DNA of 64,000 bases from the NCBI GenBank assembly GCA_015179125.1, contig WHVA01000087.1, positions 186,001-250,000 on the forward strand. The letters run 5' to 3'. Every line of letters begins with the position of its first letter. Within the stretch, counting starts at the first letter, position 1. This DNA is from Gautieria morchelliformis. Its lineage: Eukaryota; Basidiomycota; Agaricomycetes; Gomphales; Gomphaceae. Shown here in pieces: positions 43,509 through 54,769 of the stretch. The notes beneath the pieces were generated by a model. The model did not search any database. It worked only from the letters and a program-made list of their open reading frames with translations, and was not told where the DNA came from. The translations under genes and the position numbers were made by a program.

Positions 43509-46506
43509 ATGCCTGCATTTCTCAGGGATCCATCTACTCCAGAGAGAAACCGTCAGCGGGAGCGTGCACAGGCGAGGGAGCAGCGGTTAATGACACCACA
43601 CACTGATCGGAGAGCGCGTATCAGAGATCGGGACCAGTCACTCCCTCCACCACCCCCACCTTTTGCCATCCCTCACCCTCCTCCTAGAAGCAATGCAGCT
43701 GATCCTTTTCAACAACCTGTTGCTGGGCCATCACATCCTCCAAGGCTTGCTGGGCCATCACTTGCTCCAAGGCTTGCGGGGCCATCACGTGCTCCTGATC
43801 CCAGTCCTACAGAGCAGGTGGCAGCCCTTCGTGCTCAGTTAGCAGTTATCACACCATGGCAGCCCCTGAGAGGACATAGGCCAGACCCTGTACAGCCAGC
43901 TCCTGTAGTAGGTTCAGCAGCCATTGCAGACTTGCGTGCTCAGGCAGCTGCATTGCAGCCTTTGGGAAGGCACAGGCGTGCATCTGTACAACCAGCTCCT
44001 CCTCCTCCTGTAGTAGGTTCTGCAGGAGTGGCAGCATTGCGGGCTCAGGCTAATGCAGTAAGACCAATGCCTCCGCTACTCCCTGCACTTCTGCGGCCTC
44101 TTCAGCGACTGCCTGCACCTCCTCAGCCTCCTCAGCCACTCCCTGCTCCTCCTCAGCCTCCTCAGCCACTCCCTGCACCTCCACAGCCTCTTCGGCGACT
44201 GCCTGCACCTCCTCGGCCTCCTCAGCCACTCCCTGCTCCTCCTCAGCCACTCCCTGCTCCTCCTCAGCCACTCCCTGCACCTCCACAGCCTCTTCAGCCG
44301 CTCCCTGCACCTCCTCAGCCTCCTCAGCCACTCCCTGCTCCTCCTCAGCCTCCTCAGCCACTCCCTGCACCTCCACAGCCTCTTCGGCGACTGCCTGCAC
44401 CTCCTCGGCCTCCTCAGCCACTCCCTGCTCCTCCTCAGCCACTCCCTGCTCCTCCTCAGCCACTCCCTGCACCTCCACAGCCTCTTCAGCCGCTCCCTGC
44501 ACCTCCTCAGCCTCCTCAGCCACTCCCTGTACCTCGGCAGCGTCCTCAGCGACCTCCTCCTCCTGTTCCACTTGGTCGCTCTAGAATAATTGAGGCAGAT
44601 GTGCAGCGTCATGATCTGGGTCCCATGGTTATTCCCTGCCCTGACTGTGGAGCATTACACTGGATGGCAGAACGCCTGCAGAAATCCTCAAATCGGCGGC
44701 CCAGATTTGGTGATTGCTGTATGGAAGGAAAGGTGCAGCTTCCAGAGCTGCCAGTGCTCCCTCAGCCATTGAGACAGCTCTTAGAGGGCCAGGACCCTGA
44801 GGCCAAACAGTTTCGCAAGAACATCAGGCAGTACAATGCTGCATTTGCATTCACTTCCTTGGGAGCCGAGTTTGATCTAGATTTGCTTCGGGAGGGTCGT
44901 GGTCCATATGTCCTCAAGCTGCAGGGCGAACTGTATCATACTCATGGCTCTCTCATCCCTAACCCTGGGAGGCGGATACAGTATGCCCAACTTTATATAT
45001 ATGATCCAGCATTGGCTTTGGCACAGAGGAACGCGCGTAACCCAGGTCTGTCTCCAACTATCATGGGAGACTTGCAGGAAATGCTCCTCCTATGCAATCC
45101 TCATGTTCCCATATATAGACAAGCGGCTGAGAGGCTCAGAGCTCAGGGACAGAATGGTGAGATCCGGGCTAGGTTCACATACAGGGAACACAGGGATCCT
45201 AGGAGGTATAATATCCCTACTGCGGATGAGATTGCGGTGGTTCTTCCTGGAGATGGCATCATCCCTGAACCTAGGGATATTATTGTCCAGCTCAAAGGTG
45301 GACGTTTTAAAAGGGTATCCGAGATGAATCCAAACTATGCCTCTCTTCACTATGTCTTGCTCTTTCCCAGGGGAGAGTTGGGGTGGCAACCTGGTATTCG
45401 CTATCGCCAATTACCAGACGGGCGTGAGCGAAGTGGGCATGTCACCCAAATTCAGTTCCATTCCTATCGTCTCTTCCAGAGAACAGAAGAACCTACAACA
45501 CTCCTGCGCGCTGGCAAATTATTCCAGCAGTACATTGTAGACTCCTGGGCCGCTGCAGAGCAAAGCAGGCTGTGGTGGATCAGGAGAAATCAACACACTC
45601 TCCGTGCTGAGATGTATAACCAGATGATGGATGCCTTTCATCGCAATGACAATGACAGAGATCCAAACAACTTGGGCGCAAGATCCATTCTGCCTGCCAC
45701 ATTTCAGGGGGGGACACGGGACATGCAGGAAAACCTGCAGAACTCTCTGGCCATTTCAAGGAAGCATGGTGTGGCAGATCTCTTTATTACCATGACTGCC
45801 AATCCCAACTGGCAGGAGGTATTGGATGCATTGTTGCCTGGACAAACTCCTCAGGACAGGCCTGACCTGGTGTCGCGGGTGTTCCAGCTCACAAAGAAAT
45901 ACCTCATTGACTTGATCATCAAGGAAAGGATTTTTGGGGAAACCGTCACTCGCGTCCACACCATTGAATTCCAGAAAAGGGGACTCCCACACATGCATAT
46001 TCTTATCTGGTTTGAACGAGATTCCAAGATCAGACATCCACATGAGGTGGATTCAATGATTTCGGCAGAGTTCCCTGATCCAGAGACTCATCCTGTCCTC
46101 TACCGGTTGGTCTGTGAGCTGATGACACATGGTCCCTGTGGACAAATGAAACCAAACGCACCCTGCATGGAAAATGGCAAGTGCAAGAAAAACTTCCCAA
46201 AGCCATTCTGTGAGGAAACCAGTCTGAATGAGGATGGATATCCAAAATATCGTCGTCGCAATGATGGAAGGCTGCACAATGTCAGAGGTGACATGCTGGA
46301 CAACAGATGGGTTGTGCCATACTCTGCCCTGCTCTTGCTCAAATTCTGGTGTCACATCAACCCTGAACTCACCATCAATGTGAGGTGTATCAAGTATATC
46401 CACAAGTATCTCTACAAGGGCCATGATCGGACCACCATGGAGTTTGGTCGCACCCAGGATGAAATTAAGCAGTACCTGGACGCTCGCTATGTCAGTGCTC
46501 ATGAGG
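43509..46506 (+). CDS. Helitron Rep/helicase protein, N-terminal part (about 1000 residues), truncated
   Basis: This is the rolling-circle replication initiator of a Helitron. The first 75 residues are basic and Pro-rich, and residues about 180-350 form a long Pro/Gln/Leu/Ala repeat. A CPDCGALHW zinc-like motif follows, then the Helitron_like_N domain: GEFDLDLL-like and YVLKLQGELYH blocks, ADLFITMTANPNWQE, and the Rep metal motif RGLPHMHILIWF (HMH at about residue 825). The catalytic motif KYIHKYLYKGHD is at about residue 962. The frame ends a few residues after the gypsy LTR junction, before the PIF1-like helicase that makes up the rest of the family protein. The ATG at 43509 is the first in the open frame; a spliced upstream start is possible. 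Confidence 0.87.
44050..44565 (+). repeat. Pro-rich coding repeat with a 192-bp higher-order unit
   Basis: Short CCTCAGCCACTCCCTGCWCCT units (encoding PQPLPAPP) repeat. The marker TTCGGCGACTGCCTGCACC appears at about 44191 and again at 44383, giving a 192-bp higher-order period. Open antisense frames here are artefacts. Confidence 0.85.
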
Positions 46507-46969
46507 TGTAAGGGCAACCCTGGCTAGTTGTGGAGATCACACTACCACACAACTGACAAGGGGAAATCCAAAGTCTGTATAAATGAACAGAGCATACAAG
46601 AGAGGGGATTCTCACCTGACAAGGGGAAATCCAAAGAGAAAAGTCTAAGGACCCCCAATGTCAGCGAGCCCGTATTATACTACGCTGCGCAGCCAGGGAC
46701 AACACTTGGCACCCGCCATCAACCCTGCACCTCCCTGACCCTTGATCGACCCTTGATGTCACCTATTACGCGAGTCGCTTGATTTCCGACACTGTTCCGA
46801 GGGTGGAACTCGGAAATTGGAGTGGAACTCGGAAGGCGAACAGAACTGGTGGAAGTTCTCCCAGAAGCGGAATCATTTCCGAGAGCGGAGGCGGAGATGG
46901 AATCGGAATCGGAAGCGGAGTCGGAAATGGAGTCGGAACTGGAAATGGAAAACAGGGTGTCCCCTGACA
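46507..46969 (-). repeat. Gypsy-1 3' LTR (463 bp)
   Basis: TGTAAGGGC..CCCTGACA on the plus strand. Nearly identical to 52235-52697, with differences mainly in the GGAATC/GGAAGC hexamer tract near 46890-46945. Confidence 0.93.
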
Positions 46970-49900
46970 TCACCCCCTCTCTAGCGTGCTGCGTCCTCGA
47001 AGCACGGGACACGAGGGATTGAAATGCCAACGAGCGGATCCGGCGAGGGGCACCGGGATGTGTCCTATAGAACTCCCCGAGCTTGTCCGGGGCGGAAACA
47101 TCTTGCTCCGGGACCCACGAATTCTCTTCGTACCCATACCCTTCCCATTTCACGAGGAATTGGAGTCGTCCTCGCACAAACCGGCTGTCCAGGATCCGTT
47201 CCACCACATAGTGCTCCTCCCCATCTACAATCTCTGGCAGAGGTGGCGGATGAGCCTTCCGACCTGGAATTGGGTCCTCAAGCATAGGGAGTAACTTCAC
47301 CACGTTGAAGACGGGGTGGAGGCGGGACATGGACATCGGAAGTCGCAGGCGGTATGCATTCCGTCCAACCCTCCGCGTCACTGTGAAGGGCCCAAGGTAG
47401 CGGTGGGCAAGCTTCTGTGAAGGGCGTGTGGTGCGGATGTCACTTGCATCTAGATACACCTTGTCTCCAACTTGGTACTCTGGGGCAGGAACCCGGCGTT
47501 GGTTGTAGTACCTCGCCATGTCATCCTTGGCCTTTGCAAGGGCCGACTTGGCTTCCGAAAGGGTGGAGTCCATGCGGTCTCGGAACTCATTGACCGTCTC
47601 GAGTCGGGACTCAGCCTGGCGTGGTTCGAAGCCCATCCGCGGGTGTCGTCCGGAGTCGAGCATGAAGGGAGTCTGTTGTGTGGCGGAATGGACATGGTTG
47701 TTGTATTGGAATTCCGCCAGCGGAAGTAATTCATCCCAGTCGTCCTGCCTCTCATTGACAAAGAGGCGGAGATATTGCTCCAACTCCTGATTGACCCGTT
47801 CCGTCTGTCCGTCACCCTGCCGATGGTACGCCGTGGTGGTAGCTAGCTTTATGCCGAGCAGGCGGTAGAGCTCCCGAGTCAGTTCCGCGACAAACTGCGG
47901 ACCTCGGTCGGAAACAACTTGCTTCGGGAGCCCATGCAACTTCCAGACATGGGCAAGGAACAGGCGGGCCGCTCCGAGGGCTGTGATCGTCGTGTGCGTC
48001 GGAATGAAGTGGGACACCTTGCTTACCGAATCCACGACGTTCATGATCGCGTCGTAGCCATGAGACTCTGGGAGTTCAACAATGAAGTCGACGCTGATGG
48101 TGTCCCAGCGGGATTCGGGAATCGGGAGCGGAACAAGTTCTCCGACGGGTGGATGTCGTTGCGCTTTGGTTGGAGACAAAGGTCACATGTCTTCACGTAC
48201 TGTCCAATGTAGCGGGACATCTGAGGCCACCAGTAATTCCGAGCCACTAACTCCAGCGTCTTCCACCTGCCAGCATGCCCAGCGACCCGTGTGTCATGGT
48301 GCTGGGACACGATGCGGCGGCGGAGGTCCGCCCCATCTGGAACGTAGACCTTGCCTCTGAAGTGGAGCAGCCCATCCCGTTCCGACCATTCCGCTGCCCG
48401 TACAGACCGTGAGTGCCCTTTCCGAAGTTCCTCCACTGCCTTCACCACCGACTCCTCCTTCTCTCCATTCCGATACTGTCTCCGGATGTCCCGGAGCATT
48501 TCCGCTTCCGCTCCAACTGCAGTCACTCCTTCTAGGGCGCGGATTGCAAAGAGACTTGGGCGGAGCAGTGTCATATCCGCATTGTCTCCGCTTCCGCTTC
48601 CATGATCCGCACGGCGGGATAGGGCATCGGGCTTGCCCATGGTGCGGCCGGGGCGGTGGTGGAGCATGAAGTCAAACCGGGACAGGTGTAGGGACCACCG
48701 TGCTTGTCGTCGGTTCAACTTCTTAGACGTGCGGAAATACTCAAGGTTCTTGTGGTCTGTCCAGATCTCAAATGGGCATAGAGCACCCTCGAGGAAGTGT
48801 CGCCACTCCTCCAGCGCTCGGATGATTGCCAGCATCTCCTTGTCATGGATCTCGTAGTTCCGCTCGACCGGACTGAGACTCTTAGAGAAGAAGGCAATGG
48901 ATGCCACCCCCCACCTTCTTCCGATGACTGTTGCGACAAGACCGCTCCGGTAGCTGCGTCGGAAGAATCCGCCTCCACTCGGTAAGGGCGAGAGTCGTCG
49001 GGAAAGATCAGGACCGGGGCGGAAGTGATCAGCTCTTTGAGTTTGTCAAAGGAGGCCCGTTCCGGCTCTCCCCACCGCCATCCAACCTCCTTCTTGGTGA
49101 GGTCGAAGAGGGCACGGGCGTGGCAGGAGAAGTCCTTGATGAACCGCCGGTAGAAATTGACAAACCCAATGAAGGACTGGACTTCCTTCTTGTTCCGCGG
49201 CACCGGCCAATCCGACACACCGGAAACCTTGACGGGGTCCATTTCCACCTTTCCTTCCGACACGATCACCCCAAGATACTCTATCCGCGTCCGCTCAAAT
49301 TGCACTTTTCCGGCTTGAGACACAGGTTGTACTCCCGGAGTCGTTCCAGCACTCTCCGCACGACTTCCCGATGTTCGGACATTGTTTTTGTGAAGATGAG
49401 GATGTCATCGAGGTAGACGCAGACAACCCCTTCTGCTATCATGTCACGGAAAATGTCATTCATCATTGTCTGGAACGTGGCAGGACTGTTGGTGAGGCCA
49501 AAGAACATGACCTGTGGCTCAAAGAGTCCTCGGTTGGTGCGGAATGCGGCCTTCCACTCATCTCCCTCCCGGATCCGGACATTATTGAAGCCCCAGCGGA
49601 CATCCAGCTTGGTGAAGTACTTCCCCCGCGGAGTTGTGTGATCAATTCGGAAATGAGCGGAATGGGGTACCGGTTCTTGATCGTGATCGCATTCAAGGCC
49701 CGGTAATCCTGCACAAGTCTGAGCGAGCCGTCCTTCTTCTTGATGAAGAACACCGGAGATGCCATGGGTGACTTGGAGGGGCGGATCCTCCCTGTACGGA
49801 GATTTTCCGCAAGGAATGCATCGAGCTCTACCTGCTCCTTGGGTGACAGCGGGTAGACCTTGCAGTTGGTGGGCTTCGACCCAGGCTCCAACTCGATGGC

Positions 49901-52234
49901 ATGGTCCCACAGTTTCCGCGGAGGCAGGGCATCAAACGACTCCTTGGAGAAGACGTCCTCAAACTCCCGCAGGTACTCCGGAATTTCCGCCTCCACTCTA
50001 TCATACCTCTTAGAGGCTTCAGCAAGGCGTTGCGAAATATTTCCGGTGGCGCGGATGTGTTCCGCCTCCGGCGGAAGGTTTACGTACAGCAAGCGCTCCC
50101 CTTCCGTCAGAGCGTCTTCCAGGCCGAGTCGGATGACGTCGGAATCGGAATTGGAAGGGGGATCCGGGTCAAATTCCGCTTCCGAGTCTTCTTCTGCAAG
50201 CAGTGGATGGGGGCCGGAACGACATGTCTGTATGAGCCGTTCGGTCTTCCGCTGCTCCTGGTGCTCCTTCCGCACTTCCGACCGGCACATGTGACACTTG
50301 GCTGGACATCGACTCATCAGTACCTTCCGAGTCTGCCAATTGATCTCCGGGTTGTGCTCTTGAAGCCAGGTAAACCCAAGGATGATGTCTTGCTTCCCCA
50401 GGCTGGTGACAGCGAAGGAAGTGCGTTCCGAGTGTCCATCGTAGCGGAGAATTGTGTCCACTATCTCCGTGATGGACCCTGCCTCATTGGGGCTTCCATC
50501 CACATTGAACACCGGGATTGCACGTTGCAACTTCCGCGTGGTCAGTCGGTTCCGTTCCACATAGTCCCGGTCCATAAACTGACCAGTGGCCCCGCAATCG
50601 ACAAGGGCGGGTCCGGATTTGACTTCCGCCGTATCTGTCGTCTGGATCTCTACCTTAATGACTAGTGACTTGGGGCCAGGGGTGGCAGCAACGACATAGC
50701 GCTTCGGAAGGCGTCTCTCCCAAGGGCGGATGCGGGATAGACGGGGTGTCGGATTTGGCTTTTGTGTGACTTTATCCGGTGGGTCTGTATGAAGTGAGGG
50801 GAGTCGGGGCTTTTCATTCTCTACTTCAAGACAGGCAAACCGGTTATGTACAGGCAGCAGGGGCACACATCTCACCCGCTGCGCGTCACAAAATCCGATG
50901 CATCTTCCGCTTCCGATGCGCCATGTTCCGCATTTTCGGAAACTCCTTCCGCAGTAGGCACTCCGCTTATGTCCGCAAGTGCGAGGAACTCTGGAAGGAG
51001 CTCGAGTTTCTCCTCTGTGGTCATAAGCCGGATGTCAAATGCTTGGGGGCACTCGCGGGCATAGTGGCCTGGTTGTTGACATCGGAAGCAGGTGATAGTT
51101 CCGCGGCCTTTTCCGCGCATGCGGTCAACATCCATCGGGGCAGGGCCACTCTTCGAGGGAGGAGGGCTATGGTTCCTAATAGGAGCGGGCGGAGAAAGCG
51201 TCGGAAATACTTTCCGCATGGGAATGAATGCGCTTCCGGATTTTGGCACAGGTGGAGTAGGACGAGTGGAACTGCGCGTCATATTCCGGCTCGTCTCCAC
51301 GAAGGCCTCATTTGCTTCCCTGTTCCGGGACACCCTCTGTGCAGCTTGGTACCACCCTTCCGGGTCATCAAAGTCCGGTGCTCCATCCCCAAGCAGCGCA
51401 ACTTGGTTCTGGAGTGTCGGATCGAGTCCTCGTCGGAATTTGATGACGATCGTCTTGTCGTCATCATACTCCGCAAGGTCGATGAGCTCCTGGAAGCGAT
51501 CGATATAGTCATCGACCGGATCCTTGGCCTGGTACCAGCTGGTCCCCTCGAGCTTCGTAAGGGCTGTGAGCTGCTCATTTTTTGGGCAGAACTGGTCGGA
51601 AAATGTTTTCTCGAAGGCGTCCCAGTCTCGGAAGTAGTTCCCCTTGCCCTTTGCTTCATGTCGGATCACCTTGTTTGCAAAACGGGATGCGCGGTCCGAC
51701 TTGAAAAAGGACAATGCCCAGTGAATCCGAGCCTGGTCGTTCGGAAAGAGGTCTCCGACAATTGCGAAGTAGATGCTGCATGTGTTGAAGAATGCGCGTC
51801 CCTTCTCCCGATCTCCGTCAAAGTCCGCCGGAGTTGCGGGTTTGACCTTTGCTAACTTCGCGGACTTTCTCTCCTCCGCTAGTTCCGCTTTTCCGAAATC
51901 CGGATCATCCAACATTTCATTTCCACCACCTTGTGGAATATCTAACTTAGCCAAAATCGCTTGTAAGGCTGTTTCAATCGCGTCGGTCTTCATCCGGTTC
52001 CGCGTCAATTCCTCCTCCATATTCCGAAGACGATCGTCCGGATCCATGTCGGAAGGAGAAATGTGGGACGGGATTTCCGGGGTTGGGAGCTCGACGTAAG
52101 AAGAAGGGCTGTCGTACGCTGTGTGTGCGGAAGAGGTTGCGATCTCCGAGTCGCTGTCTCCGATTCCGAACGCACCTATGGCGGCTGCGACACGCAGTAC
52201 GACCGCCGGTCCTCTATGGGAGAGACTTTTCTGC

Positions 52235-52697
52235 TGTAAGGGCAACCCTGGCTAGTTGTGGAGATCACACTACCACACAACTGACAAGGGGAAATCCAAA
52301 GTCTGTATAAATGAACAGAGCATACAAGAGAGGGGATTCTCACCTGACAAGGGGAAATCCAAAGAGAAAAGTCTAAGGACCCCCAATGTCAGCGAGCCCG
52401 TATTATACTACGCTGCGCAGCCAGGGACAACACTTGGCACCCGCCATCAACCCTGCACCTCCCTGACCCTTGATCGACCCTTGATGTCACCTATTACGCG
52501 AGTCGCTTGATTTCCGACACTGTTCCGAGGGTGGAACTCGGAAATTGGAGTGGAACTGGGAAGGCGAACAGAACTGGTGGAAGTTCTCCCAGAAGCGGAA
52601 TCATTTCCGAGAGCGGAGGCGGAGATGGAATCGGAATCGGAATCGGAAGCGGAAGCGGAGTCGGAAAAGGAAATGGAAAACAGGGTGTCCCCTGACA
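52235..52697 (-). repeat. Gypsy-1 5' LTR (463 bp)
   Basis: Partner of 46507-46969. The adjacent internal sequence on the minus strand begins GCAGAAAAGTCTCTCCC; I cannot assign its primer tRNA. Confidence 0.92.
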
Positions 52698-53423
52698 GTT
52701 AGTGATGAATCATCACGCCGGTTAAATGGTATCGATCATATTTGATGGCGTGCCTTGTTGGCGAACTGTGCAAGCAGCGAATAGCGGTTCGGCAAAATGC
52801 GGCAAAGGGTGAACCGAGAGAACATAGAGGAGGCATGGCCGAAGGGAGGGGCGAAGCCGAGCGAACCCGGAGGAGGAGTAGCGAACGAGGGAATGGGGGT
52901 AACAAGGTGCAGGAAATACATAGGTCATGGCAATCTGATTGTCAGAACACCATCGAAGAGGGCCAAGCAGAGGTGATAGGCCCAACAATGACTGCTAAGT
53001 TCATCCAAAGACGTCGATCGCTTGTTGATGGCATAACCATGGTCATTGTCGCGAACAGCAAGAATTGGTTGCCGAACATGACAATGGCAATCGGAATGAA
53101 CACGGAGATGGAGTGACAAATGGTAAGACAGAGCAGCTGAATATGAGAAATAGACGCGTCATGACATGAAGCCACAATGCTTCTTTTGCCGCATGAGTCG
53201 CGGCTACATACTCACTCTCTGTCGTAGATAGAGAAATAACGTTCTGTCTTTTGGCACTCCAGGACATGGCACCACCGTGGATGATGTATGCATAACCGGA
53301 GATCGTGTGTCGATCTGCGGCCATGCTACCATCCGCGTCTGCGTAGCCGGTTAATCCTCCGTCTATGTGGCCGAATGACAGCCAAAGGTGAGTAGTACCC
53401 TTTAGGTACTGGACAACTCTTTT

Positions 53424-54112
53424 TGTCATAAAAATACCCATAAGCCGCCACTGCCATCACAATACGCTGAACCGCCGCATATACACCGTCCCGTGTCTCA
53501 CACATACATTCGCCCACATCACCCACATCTACCCGAGTCCACACACACGTCCGCATGACATATCATGTTATTCCCACCATTCTACTGATCCGACCCTGAC
53601 CCAATGCCCGTGGATCCACTCAACCCAAGTCAGAGCCCGAGCCGGAGGGGCGCTGATCCACGGAGGAGCTAGTCGTTGAGCCACACGTCTACATATCTTC
53701 CATGTTATTTCCCTCATTAATTCACAACCCATCTTTCTGATGCATATGACTACCTACACCCCTTCCCATTCGATACATCAATTCCCTAGCTACCGCTGTC
53801 CCTGGACCACCGTATTTCCGAGTCCAGACGCATCAGTCGACCCATATGTTCCCCCTCCACTCTTCGCGCCGCAGCATGCCTAGTAGCTAGTTAAATAGTT
53901 CAGCATGTGTACAAAGATTCTCTAGTCAATCAGAACTCACATTGAACCGTATAGTTGTTTCACTATGCATAGAACTGCGTAATTGCTGCTCGAGAGGATA
54001 CACAGGCTGTGTTTCCTCTATACTCTCGTATCTATAAATCTGCTCGATTCGACTTCAAGCCGAAGTCTGAATCTAAAACCTCTTCATTATCAGCTGCTCT
54101 TAATCTTTCACA
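53424..54112 (+). mobile_element. Solo LTR (family LTR-S) inside Copia-2, TSD CTTTT
   Basis: Starts TGTCATAA, ends TTTCACA, flanked by CTTTT at 53419-53423 and 54113-54117. Its removal rejoins a copia RNase H region. It contains a TATAAAT word near 54035. Same family as 8200-8864, in opposite orientation. Confidence 0.88.
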
Positions 54113-54306
54113 CTTTTGACTGCATTCCAATGCGTAGGGCCGAACTTGGTTGAATATCGCAACAGGCACTGGACAGCGAAGGCTATGTCGGGGCATGTAC
54201 CGAGCGCAGCGTACATGAGCAATCCAACAGCCTCTCTATATGGTGTGTCGCGCATCTGGGCCCACTCGGCTGTGGTTTTCGGTGTCGAGGATGCCCACAG
54301 TAATAG

Positions 54307-54769
54307 TGTCAGGGGACACCCTGTTTTCCATTTCCTTTTCCGACTCCGCTTCCGCTTCCGATTCCGATTCCGATTCCATCTCCGCCTCCGCTCTCGGAAA
54401 TGATTCCGCTTCTGGGAGAACTTCCACCAGTTCTGTTCGCCTTCCGAGTTCCACTCCAATTTCCGAGTTCCACCCTCGGAACAGTGTCGGAAATCAAGCG
54501 ACTCGCGTAATGGGTGGCATCAAGGGTCGATCAAGGGTCAGGGAGGCGCAGGGTTGATGGCGGGTGCCAAGCGTTGTCCCTGGCTGCGCAGCGTAGTATA
54601 ATACGGGCTCGCTGACATTGGGGGTCCTTAGACTTTTCTCTTTGGATTTCCCCTTGTCAGGTGAGAATCCCCTCTCTTGTATGCTCTGTTCATTTATACA
54701 GACTTTGGATTTCCCCTTGTCAGTTGTGTGGTAGTGTGATTTCCACAACTAGCCAGGGTTGCCCTTACA
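54307..54769 (+). mobile_element. Gypsy-1 solo LTR inside Copia-2, TSD AATAG
   Basis: A 463-bp copy of the Gypsy-1 LTR in opposite orientation to the full element, flanked by AATAG at 54302-54306 and 54770-54774. Very close to the 52235 copy, including the state of its hexamer tract. Confidence 0.93.

Larger units (their letters stand above)
42421..46506 (+). mobile_element. Autonomous Helitron, 5' part only (Rep kept, helicase absent)
   Basis: Starts TCTAAGAGTGAAACGC and shares its first 120 bp with the Helitron end at 38430. It holds CT runs, a 150-bp tandem repeat array and the start of the Rep/helicase gene. The element stops abruptly where the gypsy LTR begins at 46507, and the helicase half is not found elsewhere in the window. 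Confidence 0.82.
46507..52697 (-). mobile_element. Gypsy-1: Ty3/gypsy chromodomain LTR retrotransposon (chromovirus type), broken pol, no matching TSD
   Basis: Two 463-bp LTRs (46507-46969 and 52235-52697) enclose a minus-strand internal region. Parts in order: gag with a CCHC knuckle (CFRCQQPGHYARECP, about 50.9-52.2 kb), protease (VDCGATGQF), reverse transcriptase and RNase H (about 48.6-50 kb), integrase (about 46.9-48.3 kb) and a chromodomain near the end (YVVERILDSRF, LVKWEGYGYEENSWVPE). A purine-rich tract (AGAGAGGGGGTGA) precedes the 3' LTR. The LTRs differ by about one base outside a hexamer tract, so insertion is recent, yet pol is broken (about four breaks). The outer flanks TGAGG and GTTAG do not match, and the left flank is Helitron while the right leads into Copia-2. 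Confidence 0.92.

Noticed and set aside
44050-44612. Minus-strand Glu/Val-rich and Arg-rich open frames
   Set aside because: Antisense shadows of the Pro-rich repeat in the Helitron Rep gene.
46528-47022. Short open frames inside the gypsy LTRs, also seen at 29390, 52256 and 54494
   Set aside because: Same LTR sequence each time; no protein family.
52702-52716. Palindrome GTGATGAATCATCAC next to the gypsy LTR
   Set aside because: Single short palindrome without a partner; likely chance.
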